The translations under genes and the position numbers were made by a program. A stretch of 5,832 nt of DNA from UBA668 sp043721915 (GTDB lineage: Bacteria > Actinomycetota > Acidimicrobiia > Acidimicrobiales > Ilumatobacteraceae), in NCBI GenBank assembly GCA_043721915.1, contig JAYSPV010000023.1, forward strand, positions 1 through 5,832. The letters run 5' to 3'. The notes beneath the pieces were generated by a model. It ran no database searches. It had not been told where the DNA came from and worked only from the letters and a program-made list of their open reading frames with translations. Below are positions 1-5,832 of this stretch, piece by piece; positions within the stretch are counted from its first letter, which is position 1; the number at the start of each line of letters is the position of its first letter.

Positions 1-63
1 CCCCCCGGGAGCCCGCACACGACCACGACACGAACGAATCACCACGAGAAGCGGAGCAAGCAA

Positions 64-807
64 ATGAGCACAATAGGGCGAGTACAGGACAAGGTCGTCA
101 TGATCAGCGGCGGCGCACGCGGACTGGGTGCCTCGCACGCTCGCAGGCTCCTGGCCGAGGGCGCAAAGGTCGTGATCGGCGACCTGCTCGATGACGTCGG
201 AGCGGCGCTCGCCACCGAACTCGGCACCTCGGCTAGCTACATCCACCTCGACGTCACCAGCCCGACAGACTGGTCCACGGCGGTCACTCATGCGCTCGAC
301 CGCTTTGGTGGCCTCGACGTCCTCGTCAACAACGCCGGCATCGCCAACGCCGCCCCGATCGTCGACTTCCCACTCGAGCTGTGGAACAAGACGCTGGCGA
401 TCAACCTCACCGGCACCTTCCTCGGCATGAAGGCGGCCATCCCTGCGCTCATCGCCCGCGGTGGCGGGTCGATCATCAACGTGTCCTCTGTCGAAGGGCT
501 CCGTGGCAGCGCCAGCCTCCACGCTTACGTGGCGTCCAAGTTCGCCGTCCGTGGCATCACCAAGTCCGTTGCCCTCGACGTCGCCGCACATGGCATCCGG
601 GTGAACTCGATCCACCCAGGCTTCATCGACACCGACATGACCAAAGGACTCGACTCCACGGCCCTGCAGATCCCGCTCGGACGCAGCGCACAGCCCGCTG
701 AGGTCTCCAACCTGGTCCTGTTCCTGGCCAGTGACGAGTCCAGCTACTCCACCGGCGCCGAGTTCGTCATTGACGGCGGACTGACAACGGGCATTCCCCA
801 CCGATGA
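64..807 (+). CDS. SDR-family NAD(P)-dependent oxidoreductase
   Basis: A complete 247-residue classical short-chain dehydrogenase/reductase, the usual length for the family, expected to be a soluble cytoplasmic enzyme interconverting an alcohol and a ketone. Seen in the sequence: the glycine-rich nucleotide loop SGGARGLG (residues 15-22), an Asp at the end of strand 2 (D40), which in this family usually indicates NAD(H) rather than NADP(H), the NNAG motif (89-92), and the catalytic set N114, S142, Y155 and K159 (YVASK). HPGFIDTDM (184-192) follows the active site and the C-terminus has the usual IDGG (236-239). The overall pattern resembles 3-alpha/20-beta-hydroxysteroid dehydrogenase-type and cyclopentanol dehydrogenase-type SDRs, but the substrate cannot be read from sequence. 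The ATG at 64 is preceded by GGAG at 53-56 with 7 nt spacing. The next gene follows after about 100 nt on the same strand. Confidence 0.95.
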   Translation: MSTIGRVQDKVVMISGGARGLGASHARRLLAEGAKVVIGDLLDDVGAALATELGTSASYIHLDVTSPTDWSTAVTHALDRFGGLDVLVNNAGIANAAPIVDFPLELWNKTLAINLTGTFLGMKAAIPALIARGGGSIINVSSVEGLRGSASLHAYVASKFAVRGITKSVALDVAAHGIRVNSIHPGFIDTDMTKGLDSTALQIPLGRSAQPAEVSNLVLFLASDESSYSTGAEFVIDGGLTTGIPHR

Positions 808-901
808 CCGGCCCCCAGAACGCAGTCCACCCGACGCCAACAATCGTCCCGGCGACCACATCACAAACCGCCCGACCCGGGCCGAACATCGAAGAGAACG
901 T

Positions 902-906
902 GAGGA
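902..906 (+). promoter_or_regulatory. Ribosome binding site for the BON protein gene
   Basis: GAGGA lies 5 nt before the ATG at 912. It decides the start of the BON gene. The in-frame ATG at 804, which overlaps the SDR stop, has no purine-rich sequence in front of it. Confidence 0.6.
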
Positions 907-911
907 CCCCC

Positions 912-1580
912 ATGCGAGGAACAGCACCACCATCGATCACCGACAGCGAGCTGCAGCGCGAGGTTGAACAGGAACTGAAATGGGATCCGACGCTCGACGC
1001 AGCGAGCGTCGGCGTCAGCGCCCACGAGCGCACCGTGACACTGTCAGGCACGGTGGACCACTATGCCAGCCGCTTCGCAGCCGTTCGGGCGGCGAAGCGC
1101 GTCAGGGGCGTGCGCGCGATCGCCGATGACATCGTCGTCGAACTGGCGGGCACCGCTGGCCGCACCGATCACGACATCGCCGAGTACGCCGAACATGCAC
1201 TGCAGTGGAACACGGAGGTTCCTGACACGGTGCGGGCAACCGTACGCGACGGCCTGTTGACGCTCGATGGCACGGTCACCTGGGATGTCCAACGTCGCGC
1301 AGCGGAGACTGCGGTGAGGTACGTCGCCGGTGTCCTCAACATCAACAACAACATCGAGATCGCGCACGCGACGTCGGCGCACGACATCCACGAGCGCATC
1401 GCGGCTGCGCTGCGACGCTCCGCCTTCGTCGACGCGAACAACGTTCACGTCATGTCCGACGGCGGCGACGTGACACTCACTGGTTCGGTCTCGTCCTGGG
1501 ACGAGCGCGAGCGCATCAGGCGCACGGCGTGGTCGGCGCCGGGTGTCACCAAGCTCACCGACGAGCTCACGCTCACCTGA
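912..1580 (+). CDS. Triple BON-domain protein
   Basis: A 222-residue protein made almost wholly of three BON (bacterial OsmY and nodulation) domains at about residues 12-79, 86-151 and 156-221. Each shows the alpha-beta-beta-alpha-beta pattern and the VTLSGTV-like hairpin: TVTLSGTV 41-48, LLTLDGTV 115-122, VTLTGSV 187-193. There is no signal peptide, lipobox or membrane segment, so it is probably cytoplasmic, unlike the periplasmic OsmY. This matches a known family of roughly 220-residue three-BON proteins, often found beside universal stress proteins. BON domains are thought to bind membranes or ligands; the precise role is unknown. The start at 912 is preferred because of its RBS and because family members begin just before the first domain. 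Starting at 804 would overlap the SDR stop (ATGA) and add 36 Pro/Thr-rich residues. GTG at 900 is a third option. Confidence 0.88.
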   Translation: MRGTAPPSITDSELQREVEQELKWDPTLDAASVGVSAHERTVTLSGTVDHYASRFAAVRAAKRVRGVRAIADDIVVELAGTAGRTDHDIAEYAEHALQWNTEVPDTVRATVRDGLLTLDGTVTWDVQRRAAETAVRYVAGVLNINNNIEIAHATSAHDIHERIAAALRRSAFVDANNVHVMSDGGDVTLTGSVSSWDERERIRRTAWSAPGVTKLTDELTLT

Positions 1581-1646
1581 GCCGCCGCCACCGCGCCCGG
1601 CGTTCGAGCGCCCCGAACCCCATCCCCTCACCACGAACGACCAATC

Positions 1647-1652
1647 AGGAGA
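1647..1652 (+). promoter_or_regulatory. Ribosome binding site for the Usp gene
   Basis: AGGAGA sits 5 nt before the ATG at 1658 and is a good Shine-Dalgarno match. It supports this start over the frame's upstream extension, which begins at 1529 inside the BON gene. The 77-nt gap 1581-1657 shows nothing else convincing. Confidence 0.7.
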
Positions 1653-1657
1653 ACACC

Positions 1658-2350
1658 ATGACCACCTACAGCAAACCGATCGACACCTCCACCCAGCCGT
1701 ACCCTCCCGGCCACCCGGCAGGCACCGACGAGTTCCTCACCGCCGGCGAAGTCGAGTCCGGCCGAGGCCTCGGCAATGCCGGATCGCTCGACACCCGTCT
1801 TCGGGCCACCGGCGAGACGACTGTCGCGAGTGCCTCGCCGACAGAACCCCCGAATTCTGTCGGCCCGACGGTGTTGATCGCGGTCGACGGCACGTCGATG
1901 TCGGAGCACGTCGTGCGTACCGCTCACGGCCTCTTCGGAAACCAAGCGACGTACCTGGCCATCAACGTCGGCGAGGGAGCGTACTCGCAGATGAAGTGGG
2001 GATATGTCTGGCCGGCGACGGCTATGGCGACCTGGTACCAACCGGCATGGGTGCCGAACCGCGCCGATTCCGAGGCCCAGGTCCCGTCCGCCGACCAACG
2101 TGCCGAGGCCGAGGCGCGACTCGTCACACACGATGCAGGACTCGACCAGGTCACACCGATCGGCGACGTCGGCGATCCGGCATCCGCGATCATCGCCGCT
2201 GCACATCACCATGGTGCCGATGTCGTGGTCGTCGGGACCGATGCGCGCAGTTGGGTCAGTCGCCTGTTCGCGGGATCGGTCGAACGCGAGCTGCTCCGCG
2301 AGGCCGACTTCGCCGTTCTCGTCATCGCCGCTGGCGCACCGGCGACCTGA
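1658..2350 (+). CDS. Universal stress protein (UspA family), with N-terminal extension
   Basis: A 230-residue protein with one Usp domain from about residue 70 to 226. The first strand and nucleotide-contact Asp are in VLIAVDG (72-78, D77), and the last strand and loop are VVVGTDARSW followed by LFAGSVERELL (about 190-213). The usual ATP motif is G-2x-G-9x-G-S/T. Here it reads G193-TD-A196-9 residues-G206-S207, so the second glycine is alanine and nucleotide binding may be altered. Residues 1-69 are rich in Pro, Thr, Gly and Ser, look disordered, and are not part of the fold. Between strands 2 and 3 is an aromatic stretch with W114, W118, W126 and W131. At 230 residues it is longer than a normal single-domain Usp (about 140-160) and shorter than a tandem one. 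Its stop shares a base with the next start (TGATG), so the epimerase/dehydratase is probably translated by re-initiation. The partner or signal is unknown. Confidence 0.9.
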   Translation: MTTYSKPIDTSTQPYPPGHPAGTDEFLTAGEVESGRGLGNAGSLDTRLRATGETTVASASPTEPPNSVGPTVLIAVDGTSMSEHVVRTAHGLFGNQATYLAINVGEGAYSQMKWGYVWPATAMATWYQPAWVPNRADSEAQVPSADQRAEAEARLVTHDAGLDQVTPIGDVGDPASAIIAAAHHHGADVVVVGTDARSWVSRLFAGSVERELLREADFAVLVIAAGAPAT

Positions 2351-3894
2351 TGAGTCGATGCGATCCCGATCGACAGGTGCTGCTGACGCCGGCGGAGATG
2401 GCCGGAGTCGACCGTGCGAGCATCGCCGCGGGCGTATCCGGGGTCGCCCTGATGGAAGCTGCCGGAGGTGCGGTCGCCCAGGCGGTGATGGAGCACTGGT
2501 CACCGCGCCCGGTCCTGGTGTTGTGCGGCCCTGGAAACAATGGCGGCGACGGGCTCGTCGCCGCACGCCAACTACAGGCACGCGGCTGGTTGGTTCGGGT
2601 TGCATCACTCGACGCTGGTGCGGTCGCATCGGGAGACGGATCACATCGCGCATCGCTGTGGACCGGCGCGGTGGAGGCGTTGTCACCCGACCTGCTCATC
2701 GATGGCTGCGTCGTCATCGACGCGATCTTCGGGGCCGGTCTGTCACGTCCGGTGCAGGGCGATGCCCTGGCGATGATCGAGGCCTTGGTCGCGGCTCGAT
2801 CGTCGATCTGTGCGGTGGATGTGCCGAGCGGGCTGGACGGAGCGACGGGCGAGGTTCGCGGCGCCGCTGCGCCCGCTGCGGTCACCGTCACGTTCTTTCG
2901 CAAGAAGCCCGGGCACCTCATCTATCCGGGGCGAGCGTTGTGCGGCGAGGTGGTGCTCGCAGACATCGGTACGCCCCATGACGCGCTCGACGGGGTCACC
3001 CCGCAGGCGTGGGAGAACGATCCCGTGCTGTGGCAGACGCGATACCCGTGGCCACACGCGGAGGGCAACAAGTACCAGCGGGGAAGCGCTCTGGTCTTGG
3101 GCGGTGGTGAGATCACGGGTGCGAGCCGGCTGACGGCGTCGGCAGCGATGCGCGTCGGGGCCGGACTGGTGACGCTGGCCGTTCCGGAGCATGTGTGGGC
3201 CGTGTACGCAACGGCTCTGACCGGTGTCATGGTGCGGGCCTTGCGGGGTTCGGAACAGGAGCCCGATGACTTCGCGGAGCTGCTGACGGACGCCCGCCGG
3301 AACGCGGTCGCGATCGGTCCGGGCGTTGGCATCGGGGAGCCGACACGTCGAGCAGTGCTCGCTGCATTGGACGTCTCCCTCGTCAACCGGTCGGTCGTGC
3401 TCGATGCCGACGCACTCACGTCGTTCGCAAGCGCGCCGGACCGCTTGTTCGACGCGATCAAGGGACCCTGTGTGCTGACGCCCCACGACGGCGAATTCGA
3501 GCGATTGTTCGACAGCTCGGCCGACAAAATGACGCGAGCCCGCCGCGCTGCCGCCGCGAGCGGCGCTGTCGTGCTCCTGAAAGGCTCCGACACGGTGATC
3601 GCTCATCCGGACGGACGTGCCGTCATCAACAGCAACGCGCCACCTGGCCTCGCGACCGGCGGCGCCGGTGACGTGCTCACCGGTCTCGTCGTCGGGTTGC
3701 TCGCGCAGGGTCTCGACCCATTCGATTCCGCGTGCGCAGCCGCATGGCTGCATGGCGCGATCGCCACCGAGTTCGGACCAGGCCTCGTCGCCGAAGACCT
3801 AGCACCCGGCCTGCCGCGGATGTTGCGCCGGCTACAGCAATCAGTGCAGCCAACGCATGTCGATTCCTCCGACGGCTACGGCGCAGGGAGCTGA
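2350..3894 (+). CDS. nnr: Bifunctional NAD(P)H-hydrate epimerase / ADP-dependent (S)-NAD(P)H-hydrate dehydratase
   Basis: A 514-residue metabolite-repair enzyme. The N-terminal half (about 9-215, YjeF_N/NnrE) epimerises R- and S-NAD(P)HX. The C-terminal half (about 235-495, NnrD, ribokinase-like) dehydrates the S form back to NAD(P)H using ADP or ATP. Epimerase marks are GPGNNGGDG (60-68), DAIFGAGLSRPV (124-135) and VDVPSGLDGATG (156-167, active-site region D157). Dehydratase marks are KYQRGSALVLGGG (241-253), GPGVG (323-327), LDADAL (351-356), LTPHDGEF (376-383), LLKG (409-412) and ATGGAGDVLTG (435-445), in which D441 is the likely catalytic base. Length and domain order are those of the standard bacterial Nnr fusion (E. 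coli YjeF/Nnr type), and both halves look intact. The ATG at 2350 overlaps the Usp stop by one base with no strong Shine-Dalgarno before it, which points to translational coupling. Repair of NAD(P)H damage fits the neighbouring dehydrogenase and transhydrogenase genes. Confidence 0.95.
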   Translation: MSRCDPDRQVLLTPAEMAGVDRASIAAGVSGVALMEAAGGAVAQAVMEHWSPRPVLVLCGPGNNGGDGLVAARQLQARGWLVRVASLDAGAVASGDGSHRASLWTGAVEALSPDLLIDGCVVIDAIFGAGLSRPVQGDALAMIEALVAARSSICAVDVPSGLDGATGEVRGAAAPAAVTVTFFRKKPGHLIYPGRALCGEVVLADIGTPHDALDGVTPQAWENDPVLWQTRYPWPHAEGNKYQRGSALVLGGGEITGASRLTASAAMRVGAGLVTLAVPEHVWAVYATALTGVMVRALRGSEQEPDDFAELLTDARRNAVAIGPGVGIGEPTRRAVLAALDVSLVNRSVVLDADALTSFASAPDRLFDAIKGPCVLTPHDGEFERLFDSSADKMTRARRAAAASGAVVLLKGSDTVIAHPDGRAVINSNAPPGLATGGAGDVLTGLVVGLLAQGLDPFDSACAAAWLHGAIATEFGPGLVAEDLAPGLPRMLRRLQQSVQPTHVDSSDGYGAGS

Positions 3895-4537
3895 CGATCC
3901 ACGCGATGACGATGAGCTCGTTGAGGTCTCCGCTGGTGTGGACGGAGCTACCCGATCGCTCCCCGCAGGCGAACCAGATACGGGTGCGGGTGCTGGCGTG
4001 CGGAGTGTGCCGCACCGATCTGCACGTCGTCGATGGCGAATTGCCCAACCCCGTCGTCCCGATCATCCCGGGCCATGAGATCGTCGGCCGCATCGATGCC
4101 ATCGGTCCCGGCGTCGAAGGTCTGTCGATCGGCGAACGGGTCGGCATCCCGTGGCTCGGCCACACGTGCGGCGTGTGCGACTTCTGTCAAGTGGGCCGTG
4201 AGAACCTCTGTGACGCCCCGGGCTTCACGGGCTTCACGATCGACGGCGGATTCGCGACCTCGACGGTCGCCGACGCCCGGTTCGCGTTCCCGCTCGGCGA
4301 GATCGGCACGGACGAAGCGCTCGCACCCTTGTTGTGCGCCGGGCTGATCGGTTGGCGCGGTCTCGGCATGGCCGGGAGCCCAGAGCGGGCTCAGCGCATC
4401 GGCCTGTACGGCTTCGGCGCAGCAGCACACATCGTGGCCCAGGTCGCCCGCTGGCAGCAGCGCTCGGTGTTCGCGTTCACACGACCCGGCGACGTCGCCA
4501 CCCAGACCTTTGCCCGTCAACTCGGCGCCGTCTGGGC

Positions 4538-4543
4538 AGGAGG
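4538..4543 (+). promoter_or_regulatory. Internal Shine-Dalgarno-like AGGAGG at the dehydrogenase frame break
   Basis: AGGAGG is a full anti-SD match inside the dehydrogenase gene. It is followed after 9 nt by GTG at 4553, which is in the frame of the C-terminal fragment. It could allow separate translation of residues downstream of the break. It also simply encodes Ala-Gly-Gly in the first frame, so it may be coincidence. Confidence 0.3.
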
Positions 4544-4932
4544 CTCCGACAGGTGCCGCCCGAACCGCTCGATGCCGCCATCATCTTCGCCCCCGTGGGC
4601 AGCCTGGTCCTCGCGGCGTTGCAGGCAGTACGCAAAGGCGGCCGTGTCGTCTGCGCCGGCATCCACATGAGCGACATCCCCCAGTTCGCCTACTCACTGC
4701 TGTGGGAGGAACGAGAGCTGGCGTCGGTCGCCAACCTGACCCGCGCCGACGGCGTCGAGTTCCTCCGGCTCGCTCCCGAGATCGGCATCGTGACCACCAC
4801 CACCCGGTACCCGCTCTCGAAGGCCAACGAGGCGCTCGCCGACCTCCGCGCCGGGGCCTTTCACGGCGCCGCCGTTCTCGTCCCATCTCGACTCGACGAC
4901 CCGACCCTCCCAACCCCCGCAAGCCCTCAGCC

Positions 4933-4937
4933 AGGAG
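4933..4937 (+). promoter_or_regulatory. Ribosome binding site for pntA
   Basis: AGGAG lies 7 nt before ATG 4945, inside the last codons of the dehydrogenase frame. It favours 4945 over the internal in-frame ATG at 5032, which has no comparable site although it lies closer to where the conserved domain begins. Confidence 0.7.
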
Positions 4938-4944
4938 CCATTGC

Positions 4945-5832
4945 ATGAACCATCCAGCCCCACAGGCATCGCCCTCTCCCGACCCGACGACGCCTGGAGC
5001 ACGTGCCGTCGTCCGCGACGCAGAAACCGTCATGACAGCCCTTGCCGTCGGCGTGTTGCGCGAGACCGCCCTCGGAGAGCATCGGGTGGCGCTCGACCCG
5101 TCCGCGGTGAAACTGCTCTGCGCCGCAGGTCGCTCGGTGCTGATCGAACCCGGGGCCGGTGCAGCCGCCAGCTTCCCGGATGCGCTGTACGCATCGGCGG
5201 GGGCTCGTCTCGTGGCTCGTGCCGAGGTCGTCGCCGACAGCACCGTCGTTGCGGTCGTACGACCCCCGGACAGCGCCCTCGTCGCATCTCTGCGCGAGGG
5301 GCAGACGCTGATCGGCTTGCTCGACCCGCTCGGCAACTTGTCGACCGTGCAGCAACTGGCTGATCGCCAGGTGACGATCGTCGCGTTCGAGATGATCCCG
5401 CGTACGCTCAGCCGAGCCCAGTCGATGGATGCGCTCAGCTCGCAGTCCAGTGCCGCTGGCTACCGGGCAGCCATCGTCGCAGCCGAGGCGTTCGGCGGCT
5501 ACTTGCCGATGATGATCACAGCCTCTGGCACCGCAACCCCGGCGAAGGTGATCGTGATCGGTACCGGCGTGGCGGGTCTGCAGGCGATCGCGACATGCCA
5601 CCGGCTCGGAGCGATCGTCACCGGCTACGACGTGCGCGAAGCATCGCGTGGCGAAGTCGAATCCCTCGGGGCCGCGTTCGTCGCCCCCTCGGTGGCCAAC
5701 GGTGCCGGCGGCGGCGGTTATGCACGAGCGCTGACCGAGGCCGAGCAGGACGCCCAGCAGACCGAGCTCGCAACCCTGCTCGAGTCCTTCGACGTCATCA
5801 TCACCACAGCCAAGGTCCCCGGACACACGCCG
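4945..5832 (+). CDS. pntA: NAD(P) transhydrogenase subunit alpha (N-terminal part, runs off the window)
   Basis: The frame is open from ATG 4945 to the right edge, giving 296 residues of the NAD(H)-binding component (domain I) of proton-translocating transhydrogenase. That enzyme transfers hydride between NADH and NADP+, coupled to proton movement at the inner membrane. The AlaDH/PNT N-terminal domain spans about residues 32-165 (VGVLRETALGEHRVALDP, 35-52). The hallmark loop SRAQSMDALSSQ is at 156-167 and AGYRAAIVAAEAFGG at 171-185. The NAD-binding Rossmann motif is IGTGVAGLQAIATCHRLGA (205-223) and the domain continues through DVIITTAKVPG (283-293). Alanine dehydrogenase shares the fold, but the RAQSMDALSSQ loop and GVAGLQAIATCHRLGA indicate PntA. 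The first 30 residues are a Pro/Ala/Ser-rich extension not seen in typical members, so M30 (5032) is an alternative start, though it has a weaker RBS. The start overlaps the dehydrogenase stop (ATGA). The membrane part and the beta subunit would lie downstream. Confidence 0.93.
   Translation, partial: MNHPAPQASPSPDPTTPGARAVVRDAETVMTALAVGVLRETALGEHRVALDPSAVKLLCAAGRSVLIEPGAGAAASFPDALYASAGARLVARAEVVADSTVVAVVRPPDSALVASLREGQTLIGLLDPLGNLSTVQQLADRQVTIVAFEMIPRTLSRAQSMDALSSQSSAAGYRAAIVAAEAFGGYLPMMITASGTATPAKVIVIGTGVAGLQAIATCHRLGAIVTGYDVREASRGEVESLGAAFVAPSVANGAGGGGYARALTEAEQDAQQTELATLLESFDVIITTAKVPGHTP

Larger units (their letters stand above)
3906..4948 (+). pseudogene. Zinc-dependent alcohol dehydrogenase, frameshifted
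   Basis: A medium-chain, zinc-dependent alcohol dehydrogenase that would be about 347 residues if read through. The first frame is sound from ATG 3906 to residue 215 (base 4550), then becomes nonsense and stops at 4668-4670. The homologous reading resumes at 4553 in the frame one base back and ends at 4946-4948, as if one base were missing near 4551. Catalytic zinc ligands C32, H57 (GHE) and C144 are present, as are the structural-zinc cysteines C88, C91, C94 and C102. The nucleotide-binding loop is GLYGFGAAAH (166-175). The second part carries LDAAIIFAPVGSL, RKGGRVVCAGIHMSDIP and LLWEERELASVANLTR, all typical of this ADH subfamily. Only weak start signals exist: AGGGAG at 3885-3890 lies 15 nt before ATG 3906, and ATG 3912 is an alternative. 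It may be a real pseudogene, a sequencing or assembly error, or two translated pieces (254 residues, plus 131 residues from GTG 4553). The substrate is unknown. Confidence 0.85.

Noticed and set aside
1..63. A promoter or DosR/FNR-type palindrome ahead of the first gene, prompted by the Usp-BON stress context. The 808-911 and 1581-1657 gaps were also inspected.
   Set aside because: No convincing -10/-35 pair or symmetric operator could be found by eye in any of these short stretches.
1599..1612. A small inverted repeat (GGCG, 6-nt loop, CGCC) after the BON gene, considered as a terminator.
   Set aside because: The stem has only four pairs, no T-run follows, and such short matches are common in GC-rich DNA.
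1044..1634. A 196-residue open frame on the - strand opposite the BON gene.
   Set aside because: It is antisense to three clear BON domains, rich in Arg/Gly/Val with no recognisable fold.
1543..2349. A long upstream extension of the Nnr frame (about 269 codons) that would give a 783-residue protein.
   Set aside because: The extension lies over the Usp gene in another frame, is Arg/Pro-rich shadow sequence, and the epimerase domain begins properly at the ATG at 2350.
2743..3753. A 336-residue open frame on the - strand opposite the Nnr gene.
   Set aside because: It is antisense to a clear enzyme with conserved motifs, has shadow-like Arg/His/Gly-rich composition, and matches no family I recognise. 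Such frames are expected in high-GC DNA.
4544..4556. Programmed -1 frameshifting in the dehydrogenase, stimulated by the upstream AGGAGG.
   Set aside because: No X-XXY-YYZ slippery heptamer or A-rich slip site is present at the junction, and enzymes of this family are not known to use recoding. A lost base is simpler.
4927..5826. A 299-residue open frame on the - strand opposite pntA.
   Set aside because: It mirrors the codons of the clear pntA gene, and its composition is that of a complementary shadow frame.

Overview
The window is a GC-rich stretch with six genes on the + strand, packed head to tail, and no convincing gene on the - strand. Strong G/C bias at third codon positions, short gaps, stop/start overlaps and the gene content suggest a high-GC actinobacterium. 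An Acidimicrobiia/Ilumatobacter-like source is a guess from overall style, not something the sequence proves. No rRNA, tRNA, mobile element, CRISPR array or clear terminator was seen.

Layout: (1) 64-807, an SDR-family NAD(P)-dependent oxidoreductase; (2) 912-1580, a soluble protein of three tandem BON domains; (3) 1658-2350, a universal stress protein (UspA fold) with a long, probably disordered N-terminus and a tryptophan-rich insert; (4) 2350-3894, a bifunctional NAD(P)H-hydrate epimerase/dehydratase (NnrE-NnrD fusion), joined to the Usp gene by a TGATG stop/start; (5) 3906-4948, a zinc-dependent alcohol dehydrogenase whose reading frame breaks near 4551 by the equivalent of one missing base; (6) 4945 to the right edge, the N-terminal 296 residues of the NAD(P) transhydrogenase alpha subunit (pntA), overlapping the dehydrogenase stop by ATGA and running out of the window.

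The genes share a pyridine-nucleotide and stress theme. Two dehydrogenases turn over NAD(P)(H), Nnr repairs hydrated NADH/NADPH, transhydrogenase moves hydride between the NAD and NADP pools, and Usp and BON proteins are typical companions of stress, low-oxygen or stationary-phase gene sets. Spacing from gene 3 onward (1-nt overlap, 11-nt gap, 4-nt overlap) argues for one transcript with translational coupling. Genes 1-3 are separated by 104 and 77 nt and may belong to the same operon or carry their own promoters; none could be recognised. This looks like an unusual grouping of known families rather than a new system. The most notable points are the broken dehydrogenase, with a Shine-Dalgarno-like sequence just before the break, and the atypical Usp.
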